64,000 nt of DNA from Nakamurella endophytica (GTDB lineage Bacteria > Actinomycetota > Actinomycetes > Mycobacteriales > Nakamurellaceae), in assembly GCF_014646215.1 (NCBI RefSeq), contig NZ_BMNA01000004.1, forward strand, positions 462,125 through 526,124, in the 5' to 3' direction. Of this stretch, positions 27,272 through 35,884 are shown piece by piece. A program made the translations under genes and the position numbers. Below the pieces are notes generated by a model. That model searched no databases and had not been told where the DNA came from. It saw only the letters and a list, made by a program, of their open reading frames with translations. Every line of letters starts with the position of its first letter. The stretch's first letter is position 1.

Positions 27272-27479
27272 CAGGGGCCGCCGCCGATCGACGGTCGTCG
27301 GCGCAGGACGACGACCACCACCGGCGGCTGCCTGCGCGCCGCGGGGCGAAGCGCACAGGAGGACGGCAGCGCGTCCATGGAACCGACCGGACCGCCGGGC
27401 CTCACGAGACATCGCGGAGCCGGCGGTCCGGGCAGCCTCACGACGACGAACGATCGGCCGCTGTCACGTGGGAACGTCG

Positions 27480-27971
27480 TTAGAGGTAGAGCTTGAACCC
27501 CTCGTGGGATGCCGTGAAGCCCAGTCGCGCGTAGAAGCGGTGAGCCGCGCCCCGGCGCTTGTCGGAGGTCAGCTGCACCAGCGCGCAGCCCCGACGTCGC
27601 GACTCCGCCAGCGCCCAGGTGACCATGGCGCTGCCCAGTCCGCCGGACCGGTGATCGGCGCGGACGCGCACGGCCTCGATCTGGGCACGCAGGGCGCCCC
27701 GGCGGGCCAGGCCGGGCAGGAAGCTCAGTTGCAGGGTCCCGACGACGTCATCGGAGTGCGCGGCGACGAGCAGCACGTGCGCGGGGTCGGCGTCGATCGC
27801 CGCGAAGGCGTCCAGGTACGGCTGCACGTCGTCGGGACCGGCCACCCCGTCGCGTGCGGCGCCGAGCTGGTCGTCGGCCATCAACCGCACGACGGCGGGG
27901 ACGTCGCCGGCGGTGGCCCGACGCAGTGTCACGGTGCGACCGGCGGTCTCGAGCTCGGCCGGCAGGTCCAC
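27480..27971 (-). CDS. GNAT-family N-acetyltransferase
   Basis: A 163-residue acetyl-CoA-dependent acyltransferase. The acetyl-CoA pyrophosphate loop is VRADHRSGGLGSAMVTWAL; the preceding strand IEAVRV and the C-terminal RRGAAHRFYARLGFTASHEG complete motif A and B of the fold. Length is typical for single-domain GNAT enzymes. It is convergent with the SDR gene; the 208 bases between them hold no visible gene. The acceptor is unknown; amines or aminoglycoside-like compounds are typical for this subgroup. Confidence 0.88.
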   Translation of the reverse strand: MDLPAELETAGRTVTLRRATAGDVPAVVRLMADDQLGAARDGVAGPDDVQPYLDAFAAIDADPAHVLLVAAHSDDVVGTLQLSFLPGLARRGALRAQIEAVRVRADHRSGGLGSAMVTWALAESRRRGCALVQLTSDKRRGAAHRFYARLGFTASHEGFKLYL

Positions 27972-28077
27972 GCCGGGAGTATGCCCGGCATCCGGACGCC
28001 GATGACGGTCGGGGTCGCGCGCGCGGACGCGTCGTCCCCCGACCCGCCCGGGTGCGGGACGCCGCGCGCCGGAGCGG

Positions 28078-28680
28078 CTACGGACGCCGCGCCTGCGTGA
28101 AGGCGGCCAGCGCCACCTGCGCCGCGTCGATGTCGGCGGCCAGCCGGTCCGGGTCGCGGTAGCAGAACCACTGCACCGAGATCCCGTCCGCCAGCGCCAC
28201 GATCAGGCGCGCCAGCGCCCCGATGCGGTCCTCCGGCTCGTCCGCCAGCCGGCCGGCACGCAGCGCCGCCTCCATGAGACCGACGTGCAGGTCGTACGTC
28301 CCGACACCCAGGGCCGCGTCCCTCCGCAGCGCCCAGAAGGTGATCTCCAGCTGGACCTGTGCGAACTCCTGGTCGGACTCGAACCAGTCGAACGTCTGCC
28401 GCAGCAGCCGGGCGGCCGTCGGCGCCAGGCCGTCCCGGTGCGCGTCGGCCTCGGCGCGTTCCTTGAGCGCACGCACCTGTTCCTCCCAGATCGCGAAGAA
28501 CAGGGCCTCCTTGGACTCGAACAGGTAGTGCAGGCTGGCCAGCGACATCTCCGCCGCGGCTGCGATCCGCCGCGTGGTCGCCCCCTCCACCCCGTGCGCG
28601 GCGATCACCCGGACGGCGGCGTCGATCAACCGCGCCCGCCGCTCCGCGGGTGTGCGCCGCGCCAAACCGTCCACCTCCAC
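28078..28680 (-). CDS. TetR-family transcriptional regulator of the amine/diol locus
   Basis: A 200-residue regulator. The helix-turn-helix lies in GATTRRIAAAAEMSLASLHY then LFESKEALF (about residues 35-65). The C-terminal domain (VQLEITFWALRRDAALG, LARLIVALADGISVQW) resembles TetR_C_6/BetI-type regulators. BetI-like proteins often control amine or polyamine catabolism, which agrees with the divergent gamma-glutamylation genes starting at 28809. The start codon precedes the domain by about 9 residues. Repression of the divergent operon is inferred from position only. Confidence 0.87.
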   Translation of the reverse strand: MEVDGLARRTPAERRARLIDAAVRVIAAHGVEGATTRRIAAAAEMSLASLHYLFESKEALFFAIWEEQVRALKERAEADAHRDGLAPTAARLLRQTFDWFESDQEFAQVQLEITFWALRRDAALGVGTYDLHVGLMEAALRAGRLADEPEDRIGALARLIVALADGISVQWFCYRDPDRLAADIDAAQVALAAFTQARRP

Positions 28681-28808
28681 GCTCTCCGCGCCCCGGCGGC
28701 CACGGACCTGCGGTCACTGTAGGGGTCGGCCCCTCGGCTGCACGGAGCCGCACACCGGCGCCGTTTGCCTCTGGACGGCACCGGACCCGTGTGCCAACAT
28801 CTGGTCGC
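28681..28808. promoter_or_regulatory. Divergent promoter region with inverted repeat
   Basis: The 128 bases between the TetR and SCP2-like starts must carry both promoters. AGGGG-TCGG-CCCCT at 28721-28734 is a perfect 5-4-5 dyad and a second one, CGGCT-N6-AGCCG, follows at 28735-28750. Either could be the TetR operator. No unambiguous -10/-35 pair was found. Confidence 0.35.
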
Positions 28809-29462
28809 ATGACCCAGTCAAATGACTCAACGCCGGTGGGGGTCGCTGCGCCGGCCGGGTCGACGGCCTACGACGTCCACGTCGAGACCGACCCGACCCC
28901 GCTGGTGTCGTGGATCGGACGGCTGCTCCGGGACGCCGCCGGGACGGCACGCGGCCGGGCCGGGCTCGCGGAGCTGGCCGGCTGCTGCGTGGGAGTGCGG
29001 CAGCGGCAGGGCCGGCAGAGCGTGACGGCGACCTTCACCTCGGACGGGTGCGCCGTCGTCCACGGCGTCCGGCCGGCCGTCACCGACGTGGTGGAGGTGG
29101 ACCTGGACGACGAGCTGCGGGTCGTCGTCACCGACCAGGGCCCGTCCCGGGTACTGCAAGCCCTGCTCTGCCCGCCCCTGCCGGACTGGAGATCGGCCGC
29201 GGAAGGTTTCTGGTCACGGGTCCGTACCGATCCGGGGATGCCGGCCACCGTGCAGGTCCGCTGCCGGGACGAGTCACTCGTCCTGGGCGACGGCCTGCCG
29301 CGGTACGAGATCCTGGGCGAGGCCGATGATCTGGCGAAGTTCTTCACCGGGCGTACCCAGCTGCTGTCCGCGCTGAAGAACGGGCGGCTGAGCGTGCGCG
29401 GAACCTTTCCGCAGCTGTCGGTGATGGTCGGCGCATCCTGGAAGGCCCGCTGGAATGGCTGA
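28809..29462 (+). CDS. SCP2 sterol-carrier-like protein
   Basis: A 217-residue soluble protein. The C-terminal part, ILGEADDLAKFFTGRTQLLS followed by ALKNGRLSVRGTFPQLSVMV, resembles the end of SCP2-type lipid-transfer domains; the rest is not clearly recognised. It is the first gene of the operon and its stop overlaps the start of the glutamine-synthetase-like gene by 8 bases (ATGGCTGA). The ATG at 28809 is chosen since the longer frame upstream runs through the divergent promoter region. A role as a binding or delivery protein for a hydrophobic amine substrate is possible but unproven. Confidence 0.5.
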   Translation: MTQSNDSTPVGVAAPAGSTAYDVHVETDPTPLVSWIGRLLRDAAGTARGRAGLAELAGCCVGVRQRQGRQSVTATFTSDGCAVVHGVRPAVTDVVEVDLDDELRVVVTDQGPSRVLQALLCPPLPDWRSAAEGFWSRVRTDPGMPATVQVRCRDESLVLGDGLPRYEILGEADDLAKFFTGRTQLLSALKNGRLSVRGTFPQLSVMVGASWKARWNG

Positions 29463-30825
29463 GTCCGTGACGCCGGAATCGCTGCACCGGTGGCTCGAGG
29501 AGCACGCGATCACCTCGATCCGGCTGCAGGCCACCAATCTCGAGGGATCGTTCATCGGCAAGGTGCTCGCGCCGGCCCGGTTCCTGTCCGGGCTGTCGTC
29601 GGGGTTCGCCTTCTCGGACGTCTCGTTCGGCCTGGACCTGGGCAACAACCCGGTGTTCGGGTTCGCCCTGCCGTCGTGGCGCGGCGAGCTCGGCGACATC
29701 TTCCTGCACCCCGACCTGGCCACCCTGGTGGTCTGGGAGCCGGGGGTGGCCGCGGTGATCGGCGACTTCCGCACCGCCGACGGTGCGCCCCTGCCCGTCT
29801 GTCCCCGCAGCGCCGCACGTACCCAGCAGGACCGGTTGCGCGAGCTCGGTTTCGAGACGGTCGTCGCCGTCGAGATGGAGGCGTCGGTGTTCGCGACGCC
29901 CATCCAGGAGGCGCGCGACCGCAACTACCGGGACCTCGTCCCGCTCGGCGGCACCGCCGGGTCGCTGTTCCACCTGGCCAAGACGCCGGACTGGTACTCC
30001 TACATGGGCGCGGTGACCGCCCGGTTGGACGCGCTGGGCATCGAGTGGGAGGCCTGGAACGACGAAGCCGCCTGGGGTCAGGTCGAACTCAACCTGGCGC
30101 CGTGCGACCCGGTCACGGCGGGCGACAACTGGGCCAGGGCCCGCCAAGTCATGCGGGAGGTCGCCTTCGAGCGGGACTGCTGCGTCACCTTCATGGCCAA
30201 GTGGTCGGACGAGTACGGCCAGGGATCACACCTGAACCTGTCCCTGCAGCGGGACGGCGCCAACGCCTTCTTCGCCGACGGTGGCCCGTCCGACGTGATG
30301 ACGCACTTCCTCGGCGGCGTCATGGCGACCCTGCGCCCGGCGACCTCGCTCATGCTGCCGTTCGTCACCTCGTACCGGCGACTGCACGACCTGGACGGGC
30401 CGCCCACCACCCTGACCTGGGGGGTGGACAACAAGACGGCGGCCGTCCGGGCCATCGCGGGTCAGTCGCGCACCAGCCGGCTGGAGTACCGCATGCCCGG
30501 CGCCGACGCCAACGTCTACCTGGCGCTGGCCACCGTGCTCGCTGCCGGGCACCTCGGTCTCACGCAGCACCTCGCGCCACCGCCCGCCACCGACGACATG
30601 GCCTGGTGCCTGCCCGAGGAGGACCTGTACATCCCCCGCACGATCAGCTCCGCCGCGGCAGCACTGCGCGAGGACACCCTGCTGTCCGGCGCTCTCGGCC
30701 GCGACCTGGTCGACTACTGGTTGGGCACCAAGCAGTGGGAGTGGCTGCAGTTCCACACGACCGGCGGTGAGCCCGATGTCGGCCTGACCGACTGGGAACT
30801 GCAACGCTACTTCGAGCTGGCCTGA
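29455..30825 (+). CDS. Glutamine-synthetase-like gamma-glutamyl-amine ligase (PuuA type)
   Basis: A 456-residue member of the glutamine synthetase superfamily. The N-terminal beta-grasp contains IRLQATNLEGSFIGK. Catalytic motifs are AVEMEASVF, the QVELNLAPCDP strand, the His-bearing FMAKWSDEYGQGSHLNLSL and RLEYRMPGADANVYLALA. Residues around the ammonium site differ from true GlnA, as in PuuA, GlnA3/GlnA4 and IpuC, which join glutamate to putrescine, ethanolamine or isopropylamine with ATP. The downstream PuuD-like hydrolase and aldehyde dehydrogenase support a gamma-glutamylation pathway. It overlaps both neighbours. The amine substrate cannot be read from the sequence. Confidence 0.88.
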   Translation: MAESVTPESLHRWLEEHAITSIRLQATNLEGSFIGKVLAPARFLSGLSSGFAFSDVSFGLDLGNNPVFGFALPSWRGELGDIFLHPDLATLVVWEPGVAAVIGDFRTADGAPLPVCPRSAARTQQDRLRELGFETVVAVEMEASVFATPIQEARDRNYRDLVPLGGTAGSLFHLAKTPDWYSYMGAVTARLDALGIEWEAWNDEAAWGQVELNLAPCDPVTAGDNWARARQVMREVAFERDCCVTFMAKWSDEYGQGSHLNLSLQRDGANAFFADGGPSDVMTHFLGGVMATLRPATSLMLPFVTSYRRLHDLDGPPTTLTWGVDNKTAAVRAIAGQSRTSRLEYRMPGADANVYLALATVLAAGHLGLTQHLAPPPATDDMAWCLPEEDLYIPRTISSAAAALREDTLLSGALGRDLVDYWLGTKQWEWLQFHTTGGEPDVGLTDWELQRYFELA

Positions 30826-31931
30826 TGGACGCCACCATCACCGCAGCGGTGCTGAACACCGCTCCCGGACCGCTCCGGCTGGAGGAGCTCCGGCTCGACG
30901 AGCCCACCGATCGCGAGGTCCGGGTCCGCGTCGCGGCAGCCGGGATCTGCCACTCGGACCTGCACGAGATCGACGGGACCTTCCCCACGCAGACGCCCAT
31001 CGTGCTGGGTCACGAGGCCGCCGGCGTCGTGGAGGCGGTCGGCAGCGCGGTCACCGGCTTCCGGCCCGGCGACCACGTCGTGAGCTGCCTGTCCGTGTTC
31101 TGCGGGGAGTGCCGCTACTGCACCAACGGCCAGCTCGTGCTCTGCACGAAGCGGGGGGACCTGTCCCACCGCCGCCCGCGCCCACGGCTGCGCAACGCCG
31201 CCGGGCAGGCGGTGCGGCCGACGGCCGGCATCGGCGCCTTCGCCACCTCGATGCTCGTCCACGAGAACGCTCTCGTCGGCGTCCCCGCGGACATCCCGCC
31301 GGCCACCGCCAGCATCCTGGGCTGCGCGGTGACGACCGGGCTGGGCGCGGTGCTCCGCACCGCGGCGGTGCGGCCGGGCCAGGACGTCGTCGTCCTCGGG
31401 GCCGGGGGTATCGGGTTGGCGGCGGTGCAGGGCGCCCGGCTGGCGGGCGCGGCGCGGATCATCGCCGTCGACATCCACGCCGCGAAGCTGGATGCCGCGC
31501 GGCACTGCGGGGCGACGGCCGGGGTCGACGCCCGGCACGTCGATCCGGTCGCCGCGGTCCGGGAGCTCACCGACGGGGGCGCCGACCACGTGCTGGAGGC
31601 CGTGGGCACGAGCCGGACCGTCATGCAGGCCCTCGAGATGCTGCGCCCGGGCGGGACGGCCACCGTCATCGGGATGGTCCCCGGCGGACGCCCCGTCGAG
31701 ATCCAGGGCACCGACTTCTTCCTCCAGGAGAAGCGACTGCAGGGGTCCTTCATGGGTTCCAACCAGTTCAAGGTCGACATCCCCCGCTACATCGAGCTCA
31801 ACAGACAGGGCCGGCTCATGCTCGACGAACTCGTCACCCACACCGTGACGCTGGAGACCATCAACGAGGGCGTGGCCATCCTGGCCGCCGGGGAAGCCAC
31901 CCGCGTGGTCACCGTGCTGGACGCGGCATGA
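30825..31931 (+). CDS. Zinc-dependent alcohol dehydrogenase
   Basis: A 368-residue medium-chain dehydrogenase. Catalytic zinc ligands are Cys in AGICHSDLHEIDG and His in VLGHEAAGVVEAVG; four structural-zinc Cys lie in CGECRYCTNGQLVLC. The NAD-binding loop is VLGAGGIGLAAVQGARLAGA. It resembles the class III/NDMA-type dehydrogenases of actinomycetes. The start overlaps the ligase stop by one base. In this operon it probably oxidises a gamma-glutamylated amino-alcohol to the aldehyde. Confidence 0.92.
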   Translation: MDATITAAVLNTAPGPLRLEELRLDEPTDREVRVRVAAAGICHSDLHEIDGTFPTQTPIVLGHEAAGVVEAVGSAVTGFRPGDHVVSCLSVFCGECRYCTNGQLVLCTKRGDLSHRRPRPRLRNAAGQAVRPTAGIGAFATSMLVHENALVGVPADIPPATASILGCAVTTGLGAVLRTAAVRPGQDVVVLGAGGIGLAAVQGARLAGAARIIAVDIHAAKLDAARHCGATAGVDARHVDPVAAVRELTDGGADHVLEAVGTSRTVMQALEMLRPGGTATVIGMVPGGRPVEIQGTDFFLQEKRLQGSFMGSNQFKVDIPRYIELNRQGRLMLDELVTHTVTLETINEGVAILAAGEATRVVTVLDAA

Positions 31932-32695
31932 GCGCTCCCCTCGTCGGTATCACCGGTCGGCGGCTGTCGGCCTCGGTGATCGCCGGCATGGACGCCCGCT
32001 TCGGCGGGCGGCACATCGACATGTTCTTCTCCGACTACGCCCGCTGCATCGCCGCCGCCGGCGGCATCCCGGTCGAGCTGCCGTTCGAGACGGCCGCGAC
32101 AGCAGTCGTCGAGCGCCTCGACGCCCTGGTCGTCACCGGCGGTCAGGACGTGCACCCTGCCGCCTGGGGCGGGAACCTCGACGTCGTCGACGACGCCGCG
32201 GACCCCCGGGCGGACTACTCGGTGCACGACCGGGAGCGCGACGCTTACGAGACCGCTCTGGTGCGAGCGGCCGTGGACTGCGGCATCCCGCTGCTGGCCG
32301 TCTGCCGCGGGATCCAGCTGCTCAACGTGGCCTTCGGCGGCACCCTCGTCGCCGACCTGCCGCAGGGACCCGTCGAGCACCTCGTCACCGGTGGCGCCCT
32401 GCACGACGGAGCGCCCGACCACGTCGTCACCCTCGAGCCCGGCTCCCTCGCCGAAGCGGTGTTCGGTCCCCGGCTGCAGGTCAACTCGTGGCACCACCAG
32501 GCGGTCGACCGGTGCGCCGGGGCGCTCACCGTGTCGGGACGGGCGTCCGACGGCGTCGTGGAGACCGTCGAGATCGCCGACCGCCAGGTTCTGGGCCTCC
32601 AGTGGCACCCGGAGTGGCAGTCCGCACCCGACCTGGCGTTCACCTGGCTCACCGGCGCCGCGGCGACGGCCATGACCGTGTCGAGCCGGGCATGA
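31928..32695 (+). CDS. Gamma-glutamyl-gamma-aminobutyrate hydrolase-like (PuuD, peptidase C26)
   Basis: A 255-residue class I glutamine-amidotransferase-like hydrolase. The nucleophile Cys is in LLAVCRGIQLLNVAFGG and the His-Glu pair in LQWHPEWQS. Further family motifs are VVTGGQDVHPAAW and QVNSWHHQAVD. PuuD releases glutamate from gamma-glutamyl-GABA in putrescine breakdown. Here it would remove the glutamyl group after oxidation of the amine moiety. It overlaps the alcohol dehydrogenase by an ATGA and the aldehyde dehydrogenase by another, so all are translationally coupled. Confidence 0.92.
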   Translation: MSAPLVGITGRRLSASVIAGMDARFGGRHIDMFFSDYARCIAAAGGIPVELPFETAATAVVERLDALVVTGGQDVHPAAWGGNLDVVDDAADPRADYSVHDRERDAYETALVRAAVDCGIPLLAVCRGIQLLNVAFGGTLVADLPQGPVEHLVTGGALHDGAPDHVVTLEPGSLAEAVFGPRLQVNSWHHQAVDRCAGALTVSGRASDGVVETVEIADRQVLGLQWHPEWQSAPDLAFTWLTGAAATAMTVSSRA

Positions 32696-34182
32696 CCGCG
32701 CCGGTCATGCCGTCCGGTGCGGCGCACTGGGACGAGCTGCGGCGCCGCACCGCGGTGCCCACCGACCTGTGGATCGACGGGCGCTGGTCCGCGGCGGCCG
32801 GGCGGACACCCCTGGTCAGCCCGCGGGACGCCGCCTGGCTGACCGACATGGCCGCCGCCGACGCCGCCGACGTCGACCGGGCCGTCGCCGGCGCCCGCCG
32901 GGCCTTCACGGAGTGGTCCGCGCTGCCCCCGCGCCGCCGCGGCGAGATCCTCTGCCGCTGGGCGGATCTGTTGGAGCAGCACCGCGACGAGCTGGCGTTG
33001 CTGATCTCGCTGGAGATGGGCAAGCCGATCAGCGACGCCTGGCGCATCGAGATGCGCACCACCATCGGGCTGGTCCGCTGGTACGGCGAGCTCGCCGACA
33101 AGCTGCTGGACGAGTCGCCCCGCGGCCGTCCGGGTGCCACCGCCCTGGTCACCCGCGAGCCGGTCGGCGTGGTCGGTGCCATCACCCCGTGGAACTTCCC
33201 GATGACGCTGAGCGCCTTCAAGGTCCCGGCCGCCCTGGCCGCCGGCAACGCCGTCGTGGTGAAACCCGCGGAGCAGTCGCCGCTGTCGATCCTCCGGGCC
33301 GCCGAGCTCGGCAGCGAGGCCGGGCTGCCGGACGGGGTCCTGCAGGTGGTGTGCGGCGCCGGGCCCGTCGTCGGCAGCGCGCTGGCCCGGCACCCCGGGG
33401 TGGACACCCTGACCTTCACCGGGTCGACCGCCGTCGGACGCCAGCTGCTCGCCGACGCCGGCGCGTCGAACGTCAAGCCGGTCTGGTTGGAGCTCGGCGG
33501 CAAGTCCGCGAACATCCTCTTCCCGGACGCGCCGGACCGGGCCGAGGCCGTCCGCACCGCCGCCTGGGCCATTGCCTTCAACGCCGGGCAGATGTGCACC
33601 GCCGGCTCGCGGCTGCTGGTGCACCGGTCCATCCACGACGAGGTCGTGGACGGCGTCGTGGAGCACCTGCGGGCGCTCCGCGCCGGGGACCCTCTCGACC
33701 CGGCCACCGAGCTCGGACCGATGGCCGGTGAGCGGCACCGTCGCGGCGTCCTGGACGAGATCGGCCGCGGCAAGGCGGACGGCGCCCGGCTGGTCACCGG
33801 GTCCGACACGGCACCGGAGGGACCGGGATTCTTCGTGGAGCCCGCCGTCTTCACCGGCGTGGACCCGGACAGCCGGCTGGCCCAGCACGAGATCTTCGGG
33901 CCGGTGCTGTCCGTCCTGCCCTTCGACGACGAGGACGAGGCCGTCCGGATCGCCAACAACAGCGTCTACGGGCTGGGCGCCGCCGTCTGGACGGCCGACC
34001 TGTCGCGGGCGCAACGCATGTCGCGTGCACTGGCCGCCGGCCTGGTGTGGGTCAACTGCTACGAGGAGGGCGACCAGTCGGTGCCCTTCGGTGGACGCAA
34101 GCTGTCGGGCTTCGGCACCGACAAGGGTGTCCACGGCCTGGAGAAGTTCACCCAGCTCAAGACGACCTGGATCGCGTTCTGA
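32692..34182 (+). CDS. Aldehyde dehydrogenase (PuuC/gamma-glutamyl-aminoaldehyde type)
   Basis: A 496-residue NAD(P)-dependent aldehyde dehydrogenase. The catalytic Cys is in FNAGQMCTAGSRLLV and the general base Glu in WLELGGKSANILF. The Rossmann fold motif FTGSTAVGRQLL and the ITPWNFPMTLSAFK and HEIFGPVLSVLPF segments are intact. Sequence character and operon partners fit PuuC-like enzymes that oxidise gamma-glutamyl-aminoaldehydes. It is the last gene of the first half of the locus; a 208-base gap with short repeats separates it from the permease. Confidence 0.92.
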   Translation: MTAPVMPSGAAHWDELRRRTAVPTDLWIDGRWSAAAGRTPLVSPRDAAWLTDMAAADAADVDRAVAGARRAFTEWSALPPRRRGEILCRWADLLEQHRDELALLISLEMGKPISDAWRIEMRTTIGLVRWYGELADKLLDESPRGRPGATALVTREPVGVVGAITPWNFPMTLSAFKVPAALAAGNAVVVKPAEQSPLSILRAAELGSEAGLPDGVLQVVCGAGPVVGSALARHPGVDTLTFTGSTAVGRQLLADAGASNVKPVWLELGGKSANILFPDAPDRAEAVRTAAWAIAFNAGQMCTAGSRLLVHRSIHDEVVDGVVEHLRALRAGDPLDPATELGPMAGERHRRGVLDEIGRGKADGARLVTGSDTAPEGPGFFVEPAVFTGVDPDSRLAQHEIFGPVLSVLPFDDEDEAVRIANNSVYGLGAAVWTADLSRAQRMSRALAAGLVWVNCYEEGDQSVPFGGRKLSGFGTDKGVHGLEKFTQLKTTWIAF

Positions 34183-34251
34183 CGTCCCACCCGCACGTCG
34201 CACCTCGGCTGTCCCGCACCGGCTCTGCACTGCTCCGCACCGGCTCCGTCC

Positions 34252-34306
34252 CGCAGTGACCCGCTTCGCGCAGTGAACCTTGTTCGCGCAGTGACTTTCG
34301 CAGTGA
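34252..34306. repeat. Four direct repeats CGCAGTGA upstream of the permease gene
   Basis: CGCAGTGA occurs at 34252, 34269, 34287 and 34299, spaced 17, 18 and 12 bases. The repeats lie 85-139 bases upstream of the permease start, in the only sizeable gap of the locus. They may be binding sites for an activator or repressor of the dehydratase half. Neighbouring GCACCGGCTC copies (34216 and 34237 region) add to the repetitive look. Confidence 0.55.
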
Positions 34307-34390
34307 CCTGTCCCCGCACCGCTGCCGACGCGCACGGTCCTGCACCGCAGTCCCCGTCCCCGTACCGAACTTCCGAGCCCAGGAGGACCC

Positions 34391-35884
34391 GTGACCGTCT
34401 CCGAGGAAGACGCACGACTCGCCGAATTCGGATACACCCAGAAACTCGACCGGTCGGTGGGGCGCCTGGCGTCGTTCTGCATCGGTTTCTCGGTCATCAG
34501 CGCCACGACCGCCGTCTACTCGAGTTTCGGGTTCGGCCTGAGCCACGCCGGACCCGCCTTCGTGTGGACGTTCCCGATCGCGGCGGCGGTCTTCTTCGTC
34601 TGGGCGGTCATCGCCGGCGACCTGGCCGCGAAGATCCCCCTCGCCGGGTACGCCTACCAGTGGACCAGCCGGCTCGTCGGCCCGACCCTGGGCTGGTTCA
34701 CCGGCTTCGCCGGACTCGTCGGGTTCATCAGCGGCTTCACCGGGGTCGCCTACATCATGTCCAGTTACCTGGGCGGGCTGTTCGGCTGGGAACTCTCGGA
34801 CGCCGGCCTGATCTGGGTGACGATCGCCATCGTCCTGGTCTGCGTCGTCATCAACGCCTACGGCGTCCGGTTGGCCACCCTGCTCAACAACATCGGCGTC
34901 ACGCTGGAACTGGTGGTGACGCTCGCCGGGACGCTGATCGTCGCCGCCATCGTCTTCTTCGTCTCGACCCACCACCAGACCGTGTCGTTCCTGTTCACCA
35001 AGGGCGACACCGTCTCCGAGCCGTACCTGTTCGCCTGGTTGACCTCCAGCCTGGGCTGTATCTTCGGCCTGCTGGGAGTCGAGGCCTCCGCAGACGTCGC
35101 CGAGGAGACCAAGGCCGCGCGCCGCACCATCCCCCGCACGATGCTCTACGCGCTCGGGGTGTCCTCGGCCATCGAGTTCCTGATGTACATCGTGTTCCTG
35201 CTCGGCATCGACGACCCGGCAGCGGTCAGCGCCAGCGGCGCGCCCATCGCCGACATCATGAGCCGCCAGGTGGCACCGTGGTTCTCGAAGGCGGTCGTCG
35301 CCGTCGCCCTGACCAACATCCTGGTCTGCGTGCTCAGCAACATGCTGGTCGCCACCCGGCTGATGTACTCGATCTCGCGGGACAATATGGTCCCCGGAGC
35401 GCGGTTCCTGAGCCACGTTTCGCCCGGCCGCCGGACGCCGTCCGCGGCCGTGTGGTCCACCGGGATCCTGTCCATCCTGATCCTGCTGTCCGCGTTGGTG
35501 AACGCCCAGGCGTTCGCGTACATCATCGGCCTGTCGGCGCTGGGCTACTTCACCGTCTACGTGCTGACCACCGGAGGCCTGGTGCTGTCCCGCAGGCGCG
35601 GTAACCTGCCCGCCGCGGAGCCGGGCACCTTCGACCTGGGTCGGATGCGGACCCCCGTGTACACCGTCGGGCTCGTGGTCTTCGCCGCGGTGCTGGCGGC
35701 GTTGCTGCTGCTGCCCGAGTTCCGCGCCAACGGCCGGATCTTCCTCTACGTGATGATCGGAGCCGGGGTGTGGTGGGCGCTCGGTCTGCGGCCCCGGCTG
35801 CGGCGCGGCGACGCCGGACCGGCCTACTCGCTGCGCAATCGCACCGATCCGGCTCCGGACAGCATCCCGTCACGCCCGTCATGA
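34391..35884 (+). CDS. APC-superfamily amino acid/amine permease
   Basis: A 497-residue membrane protein with about 12 hydrophobic helices. The N-terminal segment RSVGRLASFCIGFSVISATT and the AGYAYQWTSRLVGPTLGWFT and LLGVEASADVAEETKAARRT motifs are typical of APC permeases that import amino acids, GABA, ethanolamine or polyamines. The ATG has an AGGAGG ribosome binding site (CCCAGGAGGACCC). The hydrophilic C-terminal tail overlaps the start of the dehydratase gene by an ATGA. It likely imports the substrate of the pathway. Confidence 0.9.
   Translation: MTVSEEDARLAEFGYTQKLDRSVGRLASFCIGFSVISATTAVYSSFGFGLSHAGPAFVWTFPIAAAVFFVWAVIAGDLAAKIPLAGYAYQWTSRLVGPTLGWFTGFAGLVGFISGFTGVAYIMSSYLGGLFGWELSDAGLIWVTIAIVLVCVVINAYGVRLATLLNNIGVTLELVVTLAGTLIVAAIVFFVSTHHQTVSFLFTKGDTVSEPYLFAWLTSSLGCIFGLLGVEASADVAEETKAARRTIPRTMLYALGVSSAIEFLMYIVFLLGIDDPAAVSASGAPIADIMSRQVAPWFSKAVVAVALTNILVCVLSNMLVATRLMYSISRDNMVPGARFLSHVSPGRRTPSAAVWSTGILSILILLSALVNAQAFAYIIGLSALGYFTVYVLTTGGLVLSRRRGNLPAAEPGTFDLGRMRTPVYTVGLVVFAAVLAALLLLPEFRANGRIFLYVMIGAGVWWALGLRPRLRRGDAGPAYSLRNRTDPAPDSIPSRPS

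Noticed and set aside
34252-34306. CRISPR-like array
   Set aside because: The repeat is only 8 bases, the spacers are 4-10 bases, and no cas gene is present.
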